The notes beneath the pieces were generated by a model. That model ran no database searches, was not told where the DNA came from, and saw only the letters and a list, made by a program, of their open reading frames with translations. From the NCBI GenBank assembly GCA_013397455.1, contig VYZB01000217.1:1438261-1502260 (forward strand): a stretch of 64,000 nucleotides of DNA. The letters are read 5' to 3'. The position numbers and the translations under genes are program-made. Of the stretch, positions 49,601 to 57,110 are shown piece by piece. Positions within the stretch are counted from its first letter, which is position 1. Every line of letters begins with the position of its first letter. Origin of the DNA: Crotophaga sulcirostris (lineage: Eukaryota > Chordata > Aves > Cuculiformes > Crotophagidae).

Positions 49601-52382
49601 AAAAATATTAAATGAAAGTACTAGCTTGTACTTTACATGGTTTTGTTATATTCTATTGCTTCAAATCTCTCCTATGCCCAGACTCCTCAAACAATTTCAA
49701 TACATTTATTACTTACACAAGTGGTCCTAACGATTTTAGTTGGAACTACTCACATGAAAAACAACTTACACATTGTTTCAGAAACAACAACAACAAAAAA
49801 GATGTGGGCCATGAATGGAAAAGTAGCTGTAACACAGATCTGCTTCTACCACTTCAGGACAGGAAAGAGAAAGAAAAAGAAAACAAAGGGCACACTGTTC
49901 TCCAGCTGACGTTGGCACACACCTACACAAATACAGCCAGATACAAAGGATGTTCAAAGCTATTTATGAAGTTGAACATGAATAGCAAGCATTTCCATCA
50001 AATTACTGCCCACCTGATACACATGTATTTAATGATCAAAATTTAGTTCTGCTTGCAATTTTGATGTATAAGGCCCATAACACAAATGGTACTAATTGTG
50101 TCATGACGAATTTAACAAAATTAAAGGACACACTTGCACACTCAAACCAGCGAAAGCTATTCCACTTCCTTCCTACTATCCTCTTAGTCCAACAACTGAA
50201 GTATATTCAAACTGCTGCAAACTTATTAACCAAGGTACTGGGATATGCATACTACTAAAAGGACACAAGTGCTTTCACAAGCCACCACTCCTCACAAGTC
50301 AGGCTTTTTTCCATCTCCTATTGAGTTGCTGTCTGGCTTTAGGCTTAGTTATGAATTGCTTCTGCAAAATTTCAAATGTTTTTTTCTCTATCTGTAGAAA
50401 GCAAGTATTCATCAAGGAAATTATCATGAACTAGGTAAGAAGGTCCTGTATGAAGTTACGGATCTGTCTGAAACTGAGCAGCCCAATAAGACTAACCAAC
50501 ATTATTTAGTCTTCCAATACTAAAAGAAAAGAACAGTTGACTCCAGTTTTTCATGAGCAGTAACTGAAGTAACTGAAAATTTCTGAAGAAAATAAATTTT
50601 AATTCCTTAATTTTAATTAATTTAATAAAATTAACTGAAGAAGCTTTTCATCTCACAATCTGAACACATTTTTAAAACTGGCTAGAACCAAATGACTGGG
50701 TAGAGAAGAATTTAAGGTGTATTATATGGAGACCGTTAAGATAAAAATTTTCCAGTGGTTTGATACATGCTCCTGTAAAACAACAAACTGTACATTCTAT
50801 TTGATTGTTACAGAAGTTACTCAGAAACTAATGTGCTTTTTATTAGCTTCTGTGTACCTCCCAGCCAGGACCTGCTGCAACTTGACAGAGTGTCTCCGGA
50901 TATATTCATGCATGTTATTTTTTTTAACTGCCTCTTAAATAGCTGCCAAGTCCTTAAACACAGATTTCTCATTCTTCAGCTCAAATTACAACTTTAAAAT
51001 CAAGCAGAATCTTTTTATAACGAAGATTTTCATATTCATTTTGAGCATCTCAGGTTTCAGGCAGTTTACTGTGAATCACCAAAACATACCTCTGTAATCT
51101 GGAAACAGCTCAGTACTGACAGACCCATGGGCATTGGGTTTAATCCCAAACCAAGTTACCATCAATTGTCTTCATGTCACTGACATGGAGAGCTAAGGTT
51201 CTCACCGGCCTCAGCCCCAGAACCACACTTCGCGCACACTGTTCAGCTGGAGGCAAAGGTAATGTTCGTCTGCCTTTAACAGGAAAAGAAGGATGGGAGT
51301 GCAAAAGAGATGCTGAGGGCTGCTCAGGGAGAAGGCAGGGGAGAAAGTTTCACCTGCGGAGCTGACAGCACAGCACTTTGCATCCCATGCGCTTCCCTGG
51401 ACTGATTTTCCCATGGGGGTCCCTGGCAGAGTAGCAGAGAGGAACCAAGCAAGTGGCTGCACGCTGGAAAAACAGTGCTGGAAACCTTTATACCCGGGAA
51501 GCAGAGGAGGCAGGTACGCACCTGCAGGCAGAGCAGGCCAGGGGCACGGCCGCGCCCCAGCAAGGTGTTGCATCAGAGAGCAACCTCACAGCGGCCTCCC
51601 AGTACCTGCAGGGGCTACAGGGAAGCTGGGTAGGGACTTTTTCCAAGCGCAAGTAGTGACGGGACGAGGGGGCACGGGTTTAAATTGGAAGGGGCGAGAT
51701 TTAGATTAGACATTAGGGAGAAATGCTTCCCGCTGAGGGCGGTGAGGCCCTGGCACAGGCTGCCCAGGGAGCGGTGGGTGCTCCCTCCCCGGAGGTGTCC
51801 AAGGCCAGGTTGGATGGCGCCTGGAGCAGCCCGGGCTGGTGGGAAGGGTCCCTGCCCACGGCAGGGGGTGCGGAACTGGGTGGGCTTCCAGGTCCTTTCC
51901 GATATAAGCCATCCCACGGTTGTCCGAGCGGCGCAGGCGGCCCCCCCGCTCCCCTCCCGGCGCGCCGCAGGCAGGCTGCCCCGCAGGCAGGCTCGTCCCG
52001 GCCCCCCCGCGGCCGGGGCGCCTGGTGCTCACCTGGGGATGTACCTCGCCTCGTCCCCGAGCCGCACCTCGAAGTCCCTCCAGGGCTGCTCCATCCCCGC
52101 GGCGGCCGCCGCCGCCTCCTCCTGCGCGGCCGCCTCGCTGCCCCCGGGCCGCCGCCGGGTGGCGCCGCGGAAGCCGCGGGCGAACTCGGCGAAGGTGATG
52201 GCCCCGTCGCGGTCGCTGTCGAGGCGCTGGAAGATGGCCTCGGCCTCGGCCGGCCGCACCCGCAGCTCGGCGCACAGCGCCGCGAAGTCCTCCCGCTCGA
52301 TGCGCCCCGAGCCGCTCGCGTCGCACGCCAGGAACAGCGCGCGCAGCCGGGACAGCTCGTCCCCCGCCGCCTCGGGATCCAT
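19556..52382 (-). CDS. RASEF: RASEF (Rab45), complete gene, 17 coding exons
   Basis: Atypical large Rab GTPase combining calcium-type EF-hands, a self-associating coiled coil and a C-terminal Rab domain; the family is linked to perinuclear membrane traffic and JNK-type signalling. Seen here: 17 exons joined only by GT-AG sites, 2148 coding bases, 715 residues against about 740 in human. EF-hand loops lie at residues 21-32 and 55-66 (the second canonical, [12 protein letters not shown]; the first ends in Asp rather than Glu). The coiled coil spans roughly 145-345. The Rab domain has P-loop GDAAVGKS (522-529), switch I Thr547, WDTAGQE (569-575), NKAD (628-631) and ETSAK (662-666). The C-terminus is NCCNV, with Cys712/Cys713 suited to prenylation. 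The start is chosen because it places the EF-hand as near the N-terminus as in the family; the frame stays open upstream, so it is not proven by a stop. The missing 25 residues versus human lie mainly in the linker after the EF-hands. Confidence 0.96.
21618..21694 (-). CDS. RASEF: RASEF exon 16 (ETSAK motif)
   Basis: Residues 655-680 ([20 protein letters not shown], then VLHLAR), with G5 motif ETSAK. Acceptor TCACAG, donor GCG-CG/GTAAGT. Intron 15 (21695-22661) and intron 16 (19665-21617) show no repeats beyond short A/T runs. Confidence 0.96.
22662..22781 (-). CDS. RASEF: RASEF exon 15 (NKAD motif)
   Basis: Residues 615-654 ([20 protein letters not shown], then [20 protein letters not shown]), with the guanine-specificity motif NKAD. 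Acceptor TTTACAG, donor ATG/GTAAGG. A CR1 fragment begins 57 bases upstream of the acceptor (22839), just beyond the expected branch-point zone. Confidence 0.96.
22839..23080 (+). mobile_element. CR1 LINE fragment in RASEF intron 14 (copy D)
   Basis: Starts AACCTCCTAAAAGGAGG, the ORF2 C-terminal region, and ends with ATACTGTGATACTGTGA, the same octamer tail as copies A and B. Relative to those copies it lacks about 105 bases internally: sequence after GGCCATTGGA jumps to TTGGTGTTGGTG. Antisense to RASEF. Confidence 0.92.
23467..23581 (-). CDS. RASEF: RASEF exon 14
   Basis: Residues 576-614 ([20 protein letters not shown], then [18 protein letters not shown]), core Rab helices and strand. The acceptor is a 12-T run followed by AAAG, with no CAG or TAG. 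Donor GAG/GTAAGA. The next intron contains a CR1 fragment. Confidence 0.96.
24835..24916 (-). CDS. RASEF: RASEF exon 13 (switch II)
   Basis: Residues 549-576 ([20 protein letters not shown], then DTAGQER). Carries the Mg/GTP-binding WDTAGQE motif with the catalytic Gln574 present, so hydrolysis competence is expected. Acceptor TTTTCAG, donor GAGAG/GTTAGT (a less common donor). Confidence 0.96.
25768..25915 (-). CDS. RASEF: RASEF exon 12 (P-loop and switch I)
   Basis: Residues 500-549. The Rab domain begins at about Lys514 ([20 protein letters not shown]) with the nucleotide-binding P-loop; RGNTSATLG carries the switch I threonine (Thr547). Acceptor TTTTCAG, donor CTTG/GTATGG. Leaves in phase 1. 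Confidence 0.96.
26008..26145 (-). CDS. RASEF: RASEF exon 11
   Basis: Residues 454-499 ([20 protein letters not shown], then [26 protein letters not shown]), the second half of the linker. Acceptor TTTCAG, donor CAG/GTAACC. Separated from exon 12 by a very short intron of only 92 bases (25916-26007). Confidence 0.94.
27124..27358 (-). CDS. RASEF: RASEF exon 10
   Basis: Residues 375-453, the largest internal exon. Highly conserved acidic linker including [40 protein letters not shown] and [11 protein letters not shown]. Rich in Ser/Asp with no obvious fold. Acceptor TGATTAG, donor GAT/GTAAGT; the next exon restores Val. Confidence 0.95.
30094..30185 (-). CDS. RASEF: RASEF exon 9
   Basis: Residues 345-375 ([20 protein letters not shown], then [11 protein letters not shown]), Ser/Pro-rich start of the linker between coiled coil and GTPase. 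Acceptor GTTGCAG, donor GACAG/GTAAGC. Leaves in phase 2. Confidence 0.94.
31565..31649 (-). CDS. RASEF: RASEF exon 8
   Basis: Residues 316-344 ([20 protein letters not shown], then FSKYNRSL), end of the coiled coil. Acceptor TTGTTAG, donor TTG/GTATGT. Flanking introns 7 (31650-32929) and 8 (30186-31564) hold no repeat that I recognise. Confidence 0.94.
32930..32998 (-). CDS. RASEF: RASEF exon 7
   Basis: Residues 293-316 ([20 protein letters not shown], then ILQ), late coiled coil. Acceptor TTTTGCAG, donor CTTCA/GTAAGT. Phase 2 in and phase 2 out, so skipping it would keep the reading frame. Confidence 0.93.
33545..35408 (+). mobile_element. CR1 LINE, long ancient copy in RASEF intron 6 (copy E)
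   Basis: About 1.86 kb of a heavily decayed CR1. A linker frame reads [20 protein letters not shown] and [16 protein letters not shown] remnants follow (Q-G-S-I-L-G-P-style region near 34460-34500; LADDTKL-type box near 34545). Then come the C-terminal conserved segment [19 protein letters not shown] and a 3' UTR ending TTCCAACCTGGTATTCTATGG. Multiple stops and frameshifts throughout. More diverged than copies A, B and D, so an older insertion. Antisense to RASEF. Confidence 0.92.
35549..35664 (-). CDS. RASEF: RASEF exon 6
   Basis: Residues 255-293 ([20 protein letters not shown], then [19 protein letters not shown]). Acceptor is a T-run followed by AAG rather than CAG/TAG; donor GAGAG/GTAAGG. 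Leaves in phase 2. A degenerate CR1 occupies most of the next intron (32999-35548), ending about 140 bases from this exon. Confidence 0.94.
36124..36201 (-). CDS. RASEF: RASEF exon 5
   Basis: Residues 229-254 ([20 protein letters not shown], then IHDMLL), 26 whole codons of coiled coil. Acceptor CTTCTAG, donor CTG/GTAAGA. Intron 4 upstream contains a near-perfect AT-rich palindrome at 36916-36938. Confidence 0.92.
36916..36938. repeat. Perfect AT-rich palindrome in RASEF intron 4
   Basis: TACTATATTAC, one central T, then GTAATATAGTA: 11-bp perfectly complementary arms around a single base. Cruciform-capable; no known function assigned. Confidence 0.85.
37320..37415 (-). CDS. RASEF: RASEF exon 4
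   Basis: Residues 197-228 ([20 protein letters not shown], then [12 protein letters not shown]), 32 whole codons of coiled coil. Acceptor ATTGCAG, donor AAA/GTAAGT. The preceding intron 3 (37416-40047) shows no repeat I can recognise. Confidence 0.94.
40048..40138 (-). CDS. RASEF: RASEF exon 3
   Basis: Completes Arg166 and runs to Glu196 ([18 protein letters not shown], then [12 protein letters not shown]), clear heptad coiled coil. Acceptor AATTTTAG, donor GAA/GTGAGT. Ends in phase 0. Too short and spliced to appear as an open frame with a Met; identified by splice sites and family similarity. Confidence 0.93.
40931..41077 (-). CDS. RASEF: RASEF exon 2
   Basis: Residues 117-166: [10 protein letters not shown] then [18 protein letters not shown], nearly identical to the mammalian protein and the beginning of the helical region. 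Acceptor TTTTTCAG, donor AAAAG/GTATAA (not a strong consensus). Enters and leaves in phase 2. Confidence 0.95.
46551..46613 (-). other. Candidate cassette exon in RASEF intron 1
   Basis: Bounded by CTTTCTAG acceptor and TCTGCAG/GTAAGA donor. At 63 bases it keeps frame between exons 1 and 2, and in that phase has no stop (Ser/Arg/Lys-rich). The same DNA is also open in another frame. Not in the protein I know from mammals; purely a splice-site prediction. Confidence 0.2.
51596..51918 (+). mobile_element. CR1 LINE 3' end next to RASEF exon 1 (copy F)
   Basis: Starts near CAGTACCTGCAGGGGC and continues GTAGTGACGGGACGAGGGG, matching the CR1 C-terminal coding and 3' UTR pattern. It ends AGGTCCTTTCCGATATAAGCC. 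Unusually GC-rich for a CR1, having taken on the composition of the CpG island it borders. Its 3' end is 114 bases from the exon 1 donor. Antisense to RASEF. Confidence 0.9.
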
Positions 52383-52640
52383 CGGGACGGGACGGGACGG
52401 CTCGACTTGTCGGCACAAGCCCTGCCGCGGGCTCGGCGGGGCGGGACGGGCGCGGCTCCGCCCCGGGCCCCGCGGGGCCGAGAGGCGGGGGGGCGGGGCC
52501 GCGGCGCAGGTGGGGAGCGCCTGGCCGTGCCCAGGTGTGCCCCGGGAGAAAGCAGGAAGGTCCCGGCCGGGCAGGTGCCGGCCCGCGCTCCCCTGGCGGC
52601 TGCGAGGGCAGGGCGCTGCCTTTGCGCGTCTCTCCGCTGC
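51900..52640 (-). promoter_or_regulatory. RASEF: CpG island / RASEF promoter region
   Basis: An abrupt block of very high G+C with dense CG dinucleotides in otherwise AT-rich DNA. It covers exon 1 and about 260 bases upstream of the start codon. No TATA box is visible near the start, typical of CpG-island promoters; the exact transcription start cannot be read from sequence. Repeated GGGACGGGACGG immediately upstream of the ATG resembles GC-box material. CR1 3' ends abut the island on both sides. Confidence 0.8.
52033..52382 (-). CDS. RASEF: RASEF exon 1 (start codon, EF-hand pair)
   Basis: Codes residues 1-116 plus two bases of Arg117, beginning [17 protein letters not shown] and ending RYIPR. 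It contains both EF-hands and an Ala/Glu-rich linker that is shorter than I recall for mammals. Very GC- and CpG-rich, inside the CpG island. Donor CAG/GTGAGC. The following intron 1 (41078-52032, about 11 kb) is the longest of the gene. Confidence 0.95.
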
Positions 52641-52659
52641 GAGCAGAGCGGGGAAGGAC

Positions 52660-52725
52660 TCGGAATCATGGGATGGTTTGGACTGGAAAGGGCCTTCAAG
52701 ATCAACAGGTTCCAGCCCCCTGACG
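52660..52725 (-). mobile_element. CR1 LINE 3' terminal fragment (copy G)
   Basis: About 65 bases matching the reverse complement of the CR1 3' end: AATCATGGGATGGTTTGGAC, then a GGAAAGGGCCTTCAAGATCA-like segment. Located 280 bases upstream of the RASEF start codon. Confidence 0.8.
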
Positions 52726-52782
52726 TCCACGCATAAATCACAGGTCCCACCTCACTGCAGCCGTCAAATGTGAGTCCCAGTA

Positions 52783-53105
52783 CTATCGCAGAATCATCCA
52801 CGCACAGAGTCACTCGGTTGGAAGAGACCTTTAAGATCACCGAGTCCAACCATACCTGTCCACTACTCAACCACATCCCTGAGCATCTCATCTACCAATC
52901 TTTTGAACACCTCCAGGGATGGTGACTCAACCATCTCCCTGAGCAGCTGTGCCAGTGCCTGACAGCCCTTTGGGTGAAGAAATTTTTCCCGCTGTCTAAT
53001 CTGAACCTCCCTTGACTCAACCTGAGGCCGTTACCTCTCATCCCATCACCTGTCACTTGGGAGAAGAGGCCAACTCCCTTACATAGTGCAGTCATGATAA
53101 GGTGT
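52783..53105 (-). mobile_element. CR1 LINE 3' end upstream of RASEF (copy H)
   Basis: About 320 bases on the minus strand containing the CR1 3' UTR and ORF2 end. The minus-strand frame at 52892-53095 includes [20 protein letters not shown]. The element's 3' end (AGAATCATCCACGCACAGAG on the plus strand) faces the RASEF promoter. Confidence 0.9.
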
Positions 53106-53743
53106 TAAATTTCATTTCTGTTTTCTGGCAGAAGGAAAAATACTCCTGAAAAATGTCCATAGAAGACTAACTAAGAATGACCAAAAGTTTCACTAGATAG
53201 ATTCTTGCTGATCATGGGCAGTCTTAGAGTTGTACATTGCCAAGTACTTGCTCCCTGCTATCCCTTCACCTGTAATTTAGAAACGTACATTGTTAAAACA
53301 TCAGCTGAAAATGCAAAAGCTGAATTCAAATCAATAAACAAAAAGAGCCAGGTTTTCAGTGCTCTGTTTAGAAAAACTGGTGTCTGTCTGCCTTGACAGA
53401 AGTCAAGACCCCACTTTCTTGAGGTCAGATTCAAAACTCAGATTTCATTTGAAGCAGCTAAATTTTAACTATGGGAAGGGAGGTGCTTTCTTGCATTTAT
53501 TCTTAATTATGTCTATCTGCAAATTTAAATTGCGTGTAACAAAGTTGTGGTAGAGTTAAACAGAATACAAATCCAGCTATCAAAACAGTGGTTCCCTACT
53601 GCCGAAAACATAGCCTTAGGCTAAGTGTATGATCCAGCAAAGCATAAATAGTCCAGCTGACCTCTCATTAGAATATATCACATACTGTAAATGGGAACTA
53701 TAAAGTGCTCTTCTGCCTAAAGGTTATGGAATACTCTCAAATT

Positions 53744-53848
53744 TAATAATAATAATAATCATTATCATCATCATCATTATTACTGTTGTTGTTGTTATTA
53801 TTATTATTACTATTATTATTATTATTACTACTATTTTTTTATTAGTAG
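53744..53848. repeat. Compound AAT/ATC/GTT/ATT trinucleotide microsatellite
   Basis: About 105 bases of consecutive triplet runs: (TAA)n, then (TCA)n, then (TTG)n, then (TTA)n with (CTA) interruptions. Likely length-polymorphic. Confidence 0.9.
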
Positions 53849-54723
53849 TTTTTTATCAGGCTTAAAGTCAGCCTAAAATCCTACCAACAGTCTATCTCTA
53901 GTCAATAAGAACTCTAGAGAAATAAATACAGCAGTTAAGTAATTTGGAATGCACATTTTAGCTTAAAAATAACAGGTAACTTAAGGGCTTCAATTTATGA
54001 TTTTATACATTTTTGTCACTACATTTCCATTACTCAACTGTAAAAATACTAAGTGTAGCAAAACGATATCATCTTCAGATTCTGCATCCAGCAAAATCTA
54101 GTGTTTTAGTAAAGTGGACTTAATTTAACAAGTGTTTTTTCTGTTCCATATTTTCTCATCTGCCCATCAAATTTGTGTATTCAGAGAGTATCATGAAGAC
54201 CTTATAGGCCTGATTGAGGGTTTTTCAGCCACCAGGAAAGACAAATCCGTATTGCTTATACACACCAGTTCCCCATTCATAGAAGTCAGGACATTTGGCT
54301 TTCGGTGTTGATAAACTCCTGAGCTGAATGGGTACAACCACATACTGGGCTGAAATGTGTCTCACTAGACAGGGAGTTCCCTCTCAAGTCAATGTTCACC
54401 TTGTTTGCTTTTGTGGCTGCAGGTTTATGAGTTGACGTTTGTCAGTAACCCTTATCCTGCCCACTCTTTTACTCACTGTGTTCTGTGTATCTCTTGTGGT
54501 AGTGACTACTTTGGATATATACCCTCCATATATTTTTTACTTGAGATTTAACATCATCTTTTCCCAGAGTTTTCTATGTAGCCCTGGTTTTATATGACTT
54601 GGTATTTGTGCCTCCTGCTGTTAAAGTCTGCTTTTTTTTTTGGAAAGTGTAATGTTCCCGTCTATGTCATACAAGGAAATAATAAATAATATTGAAAACA
54701 AATGGAGATCTTCACATTAATAT

Positions 54724-54950
54724 TTATTGAAGCAATTCATAGAAAATTCTTGCGATATTTGCCAGTGCAGGGCCAGAAGGCCAGACTTGTGCCTTAATGT
54801 GCAGGTAATCCCTTGTGTGTTCAGGGACGTCATAAAAGAGAATTTGGTCTTTGGCCTCTCCCTTATTTTCATTTTTTTCAGAAGTTGTCACACATGGCAA
54901 TGGCATGAAGTACAGTGTGTCATTTAGCAATGCCATGGCACAGTTATATC
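54724..54950 (-). other. Candidate terminal coding exon of unknown gene
   Basis: On the minus strand TTCTGTTTTGCAG is followed by a 75-codon open frame beginning YNCAMALLNDTLYFMPLPCV and ending ANIARIFYELLQ with TAA. An AATAAA hexamer overlaps the stop (CAATAAATATT). The acceptor and poly(A) hexamer make it look like a 3'-terminal exon. I recognise no family, and chance cannot be excluded for a frame of this length. Confidence 0.22.
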
Positions 54951-57097
54951 CTGCAAAACAGAAGGTGCCTGCAGTGTTACACAGTCACACAACCACTTCT
55001 TGCTTGGCAGGCCATGGTTCGGTCAAATGGTCCTAACACAACACTGCAGAGAAAACAAATAACAGATTATTTATTTGATGAGACCTAAAAGACAGTGGTG
55101 AGGGCAGGATTCCCAGCAGGAAATGGCAAAACAGTGCTTTGTTCTGAAATTATGTGACTATTTTTAGAAGGATCTGTCCCTTTAAATTCAGCTCTGAATT
55201 TAATAAATGCAAAAGCAAAGCATTGTTTTTGTGGTCTAGTAGTGTTGACATGGTATAGGAGAAGTTTTCAATTTATAAGTAAGATATCAAAACTACAGAT
55301 GCAGATATAGCCCGCATGCAAGTTTCAGTCTATCTGTTTGACTTCACTGTACCATGAAACACACAAGCTAACTGGAGCATCTGTTCAGCTGAAAGGCAGA
55401 ACAGAACATGAAATCATGCTCAGGAACTTGAGGGAGGCCTAAGATAACACATGAACATGAAATTATTTATTATGTCACTACAATTAAGTGCCCTATTGTA
55501 CTGAGTAGGGAAAGGCAGGTTTGGGCGCTGTTACAGACACAGATGTTGAATAGAGCAGCTTAGAAGAGACAGGGAAAACAGAAATGGGAGGTGTGGTAGC
55601 ACTAAGACCTAGCATTGCCCCAGGAAGTAAAAGAGTAAGAGGAGCTGAGCTGGCCAGTATGATAAGTTAGAACACTCCTAAATCTGTTTGAATACGTGTG
55701 GCCTCTGAAAGTAAGTTTGCAGAATTGTGCAGAAAAGCTGGAGTGCTATGGTCAAAATAGCTTTTGGGATGATAATCTTATTAGAATTTACTTCCTGAAT
55801 ACATAGTATCTCAAAAATGGTACAAAATTAAGTACTGAATAAATGTGAATGCAACTAGTTTGAGTTTTCTCCACCTAAGCAAGGTTAATTCTATATCATG
55901 AGAAATACAAGAGGAGCATTCAAAAGTATTAAATTATTACTTGTTACAGTGTACAGCCAAACAATATTGCAACAAAAGAATGAAGAACTGGATAAGAAGA
56001 AAGGTGAAGTAAAGCATCCTTCAAGTGTTACAGGAAATTCACGGTTTCTTTAAAGCAAAGGAGATTAAAGGTTACATGACTCAGAGCTGAAAAGTAAAGC
56101 AAACAATAAGAGAATCACAAAGTTCTAAAGCCACACTAATTTTTCAGGAATGTAAGATAAAATACTCTGCTTGTTGATCTTGAAGAAGAACAAAATTTTG
56201 TCAGAGCCTTAGACAAAAGACTTGAAAAAACAGCTGCCATTATTTCTACCAACTTAAAGAGATCCTCTTCTCTCATCACACACGTAACAGAAAAGACAAT
56301 GCACCTCAGCAACACAGTATAAAATCACAAAGGAAAAAAAATACTATTGGATATTGCCTCCTCTGAAAGGTCACTAAAACTAGGTTCCTTCTCATCCACA
56401 TCTCAAGATAAATCATCTCATAAAGAAGACAATTATTAGCTCGAATCCATTAACAGACAGTATGCCGTTTAGATAAGTGTATTATCTTGCAGATTGTCAG
56501 GATTTACACAGCTGGAGAAGACTACAAAAATGTTTCCAAAGTGTTGTTTTTCTACAGGTGAAACTTCTCCCAGAAATTGTATTGTATCAACCTTCACTCA
56601 CAAATATTTTACAAAGTGAGTATACTGATGTTCATGTATTAGTAAACTTCAAGTAAATACTCAAGAACATCTATGGAAAGTTAATTCTGTGTATGTAAAA
56701 TCAGCTGACCCTCCTCCTAAAGCACCTGACTTCTGAAACCCAAATATAACAACTGCCACTCACTTGGCTGCATTAATATACACTTCAGCTGTGATAAGGT
56801 CTAAGTTCTTAAGCTGACTCCATTATAGGAATAAAAGCTGTTGGGTATATTCATATTGTATCCTCTACTACTTTATTTCTATCTGACTGTTAATGTGCTC
56901 TGCTAGAAAGGGGGTTAGCACAAGTGGGCCATCACGTTCACCAGTCTGATCAGGGAGGAAAAGCATATCCTGTACTTTGTCTTCAGCAGAAATTAGGACA
57001 GCTCTAGTTTCAAATAGTCATCATGAACTGATAACTTTCAAGCTAAAACTAAGGATGATCCTGTGGATAAATCTGAATTAATGGGGGAAAAAAAAGA

Positions 57098-57110
57098 GGG
57101 GGGGGGGGGG
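57098..57110. repeat. Poly-G run
   Basis: Thirteen consecutive G following an A-rich stretch; a homopolymer prone to slippage and to sequencing error. Confidence 0.9.

Larger units (their letters stand above)
41078..52032 (-). other. RASEF: RASEF intron 1
   Basis: An 11-kb intron, mostly AT-rich without recognisable repeats until the CR1 copy at its 5' end (51596-51918). It holds two small segments bounded by good minus-strand splice consensus: 46551-46613 (63 bases, frame-preserving) and 45688-45704 (17 bases, frame-breaking). Neither is established as an exon. Confidence 0.8.

Noticed and set aside
52383..52730. In-frame upstream extension of RASEF exon 1 to a Met at about 52730
   Set aside because: It would add over 100 Pro/Arg-rich residues with no counterpart in RASEF and would run through CR1 copy G. 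The downstream Met places the EF-hand as in the family.
51685..52891. Very long overlapping open frames on both strands (up to about 390 codons)
   Set aside because: They arise because the CpG island and GC-rich CR1 copy lack stop codons. Only the minus-strand frame containing the EF-hands (52033-52382) has family support and a matching splice donor.
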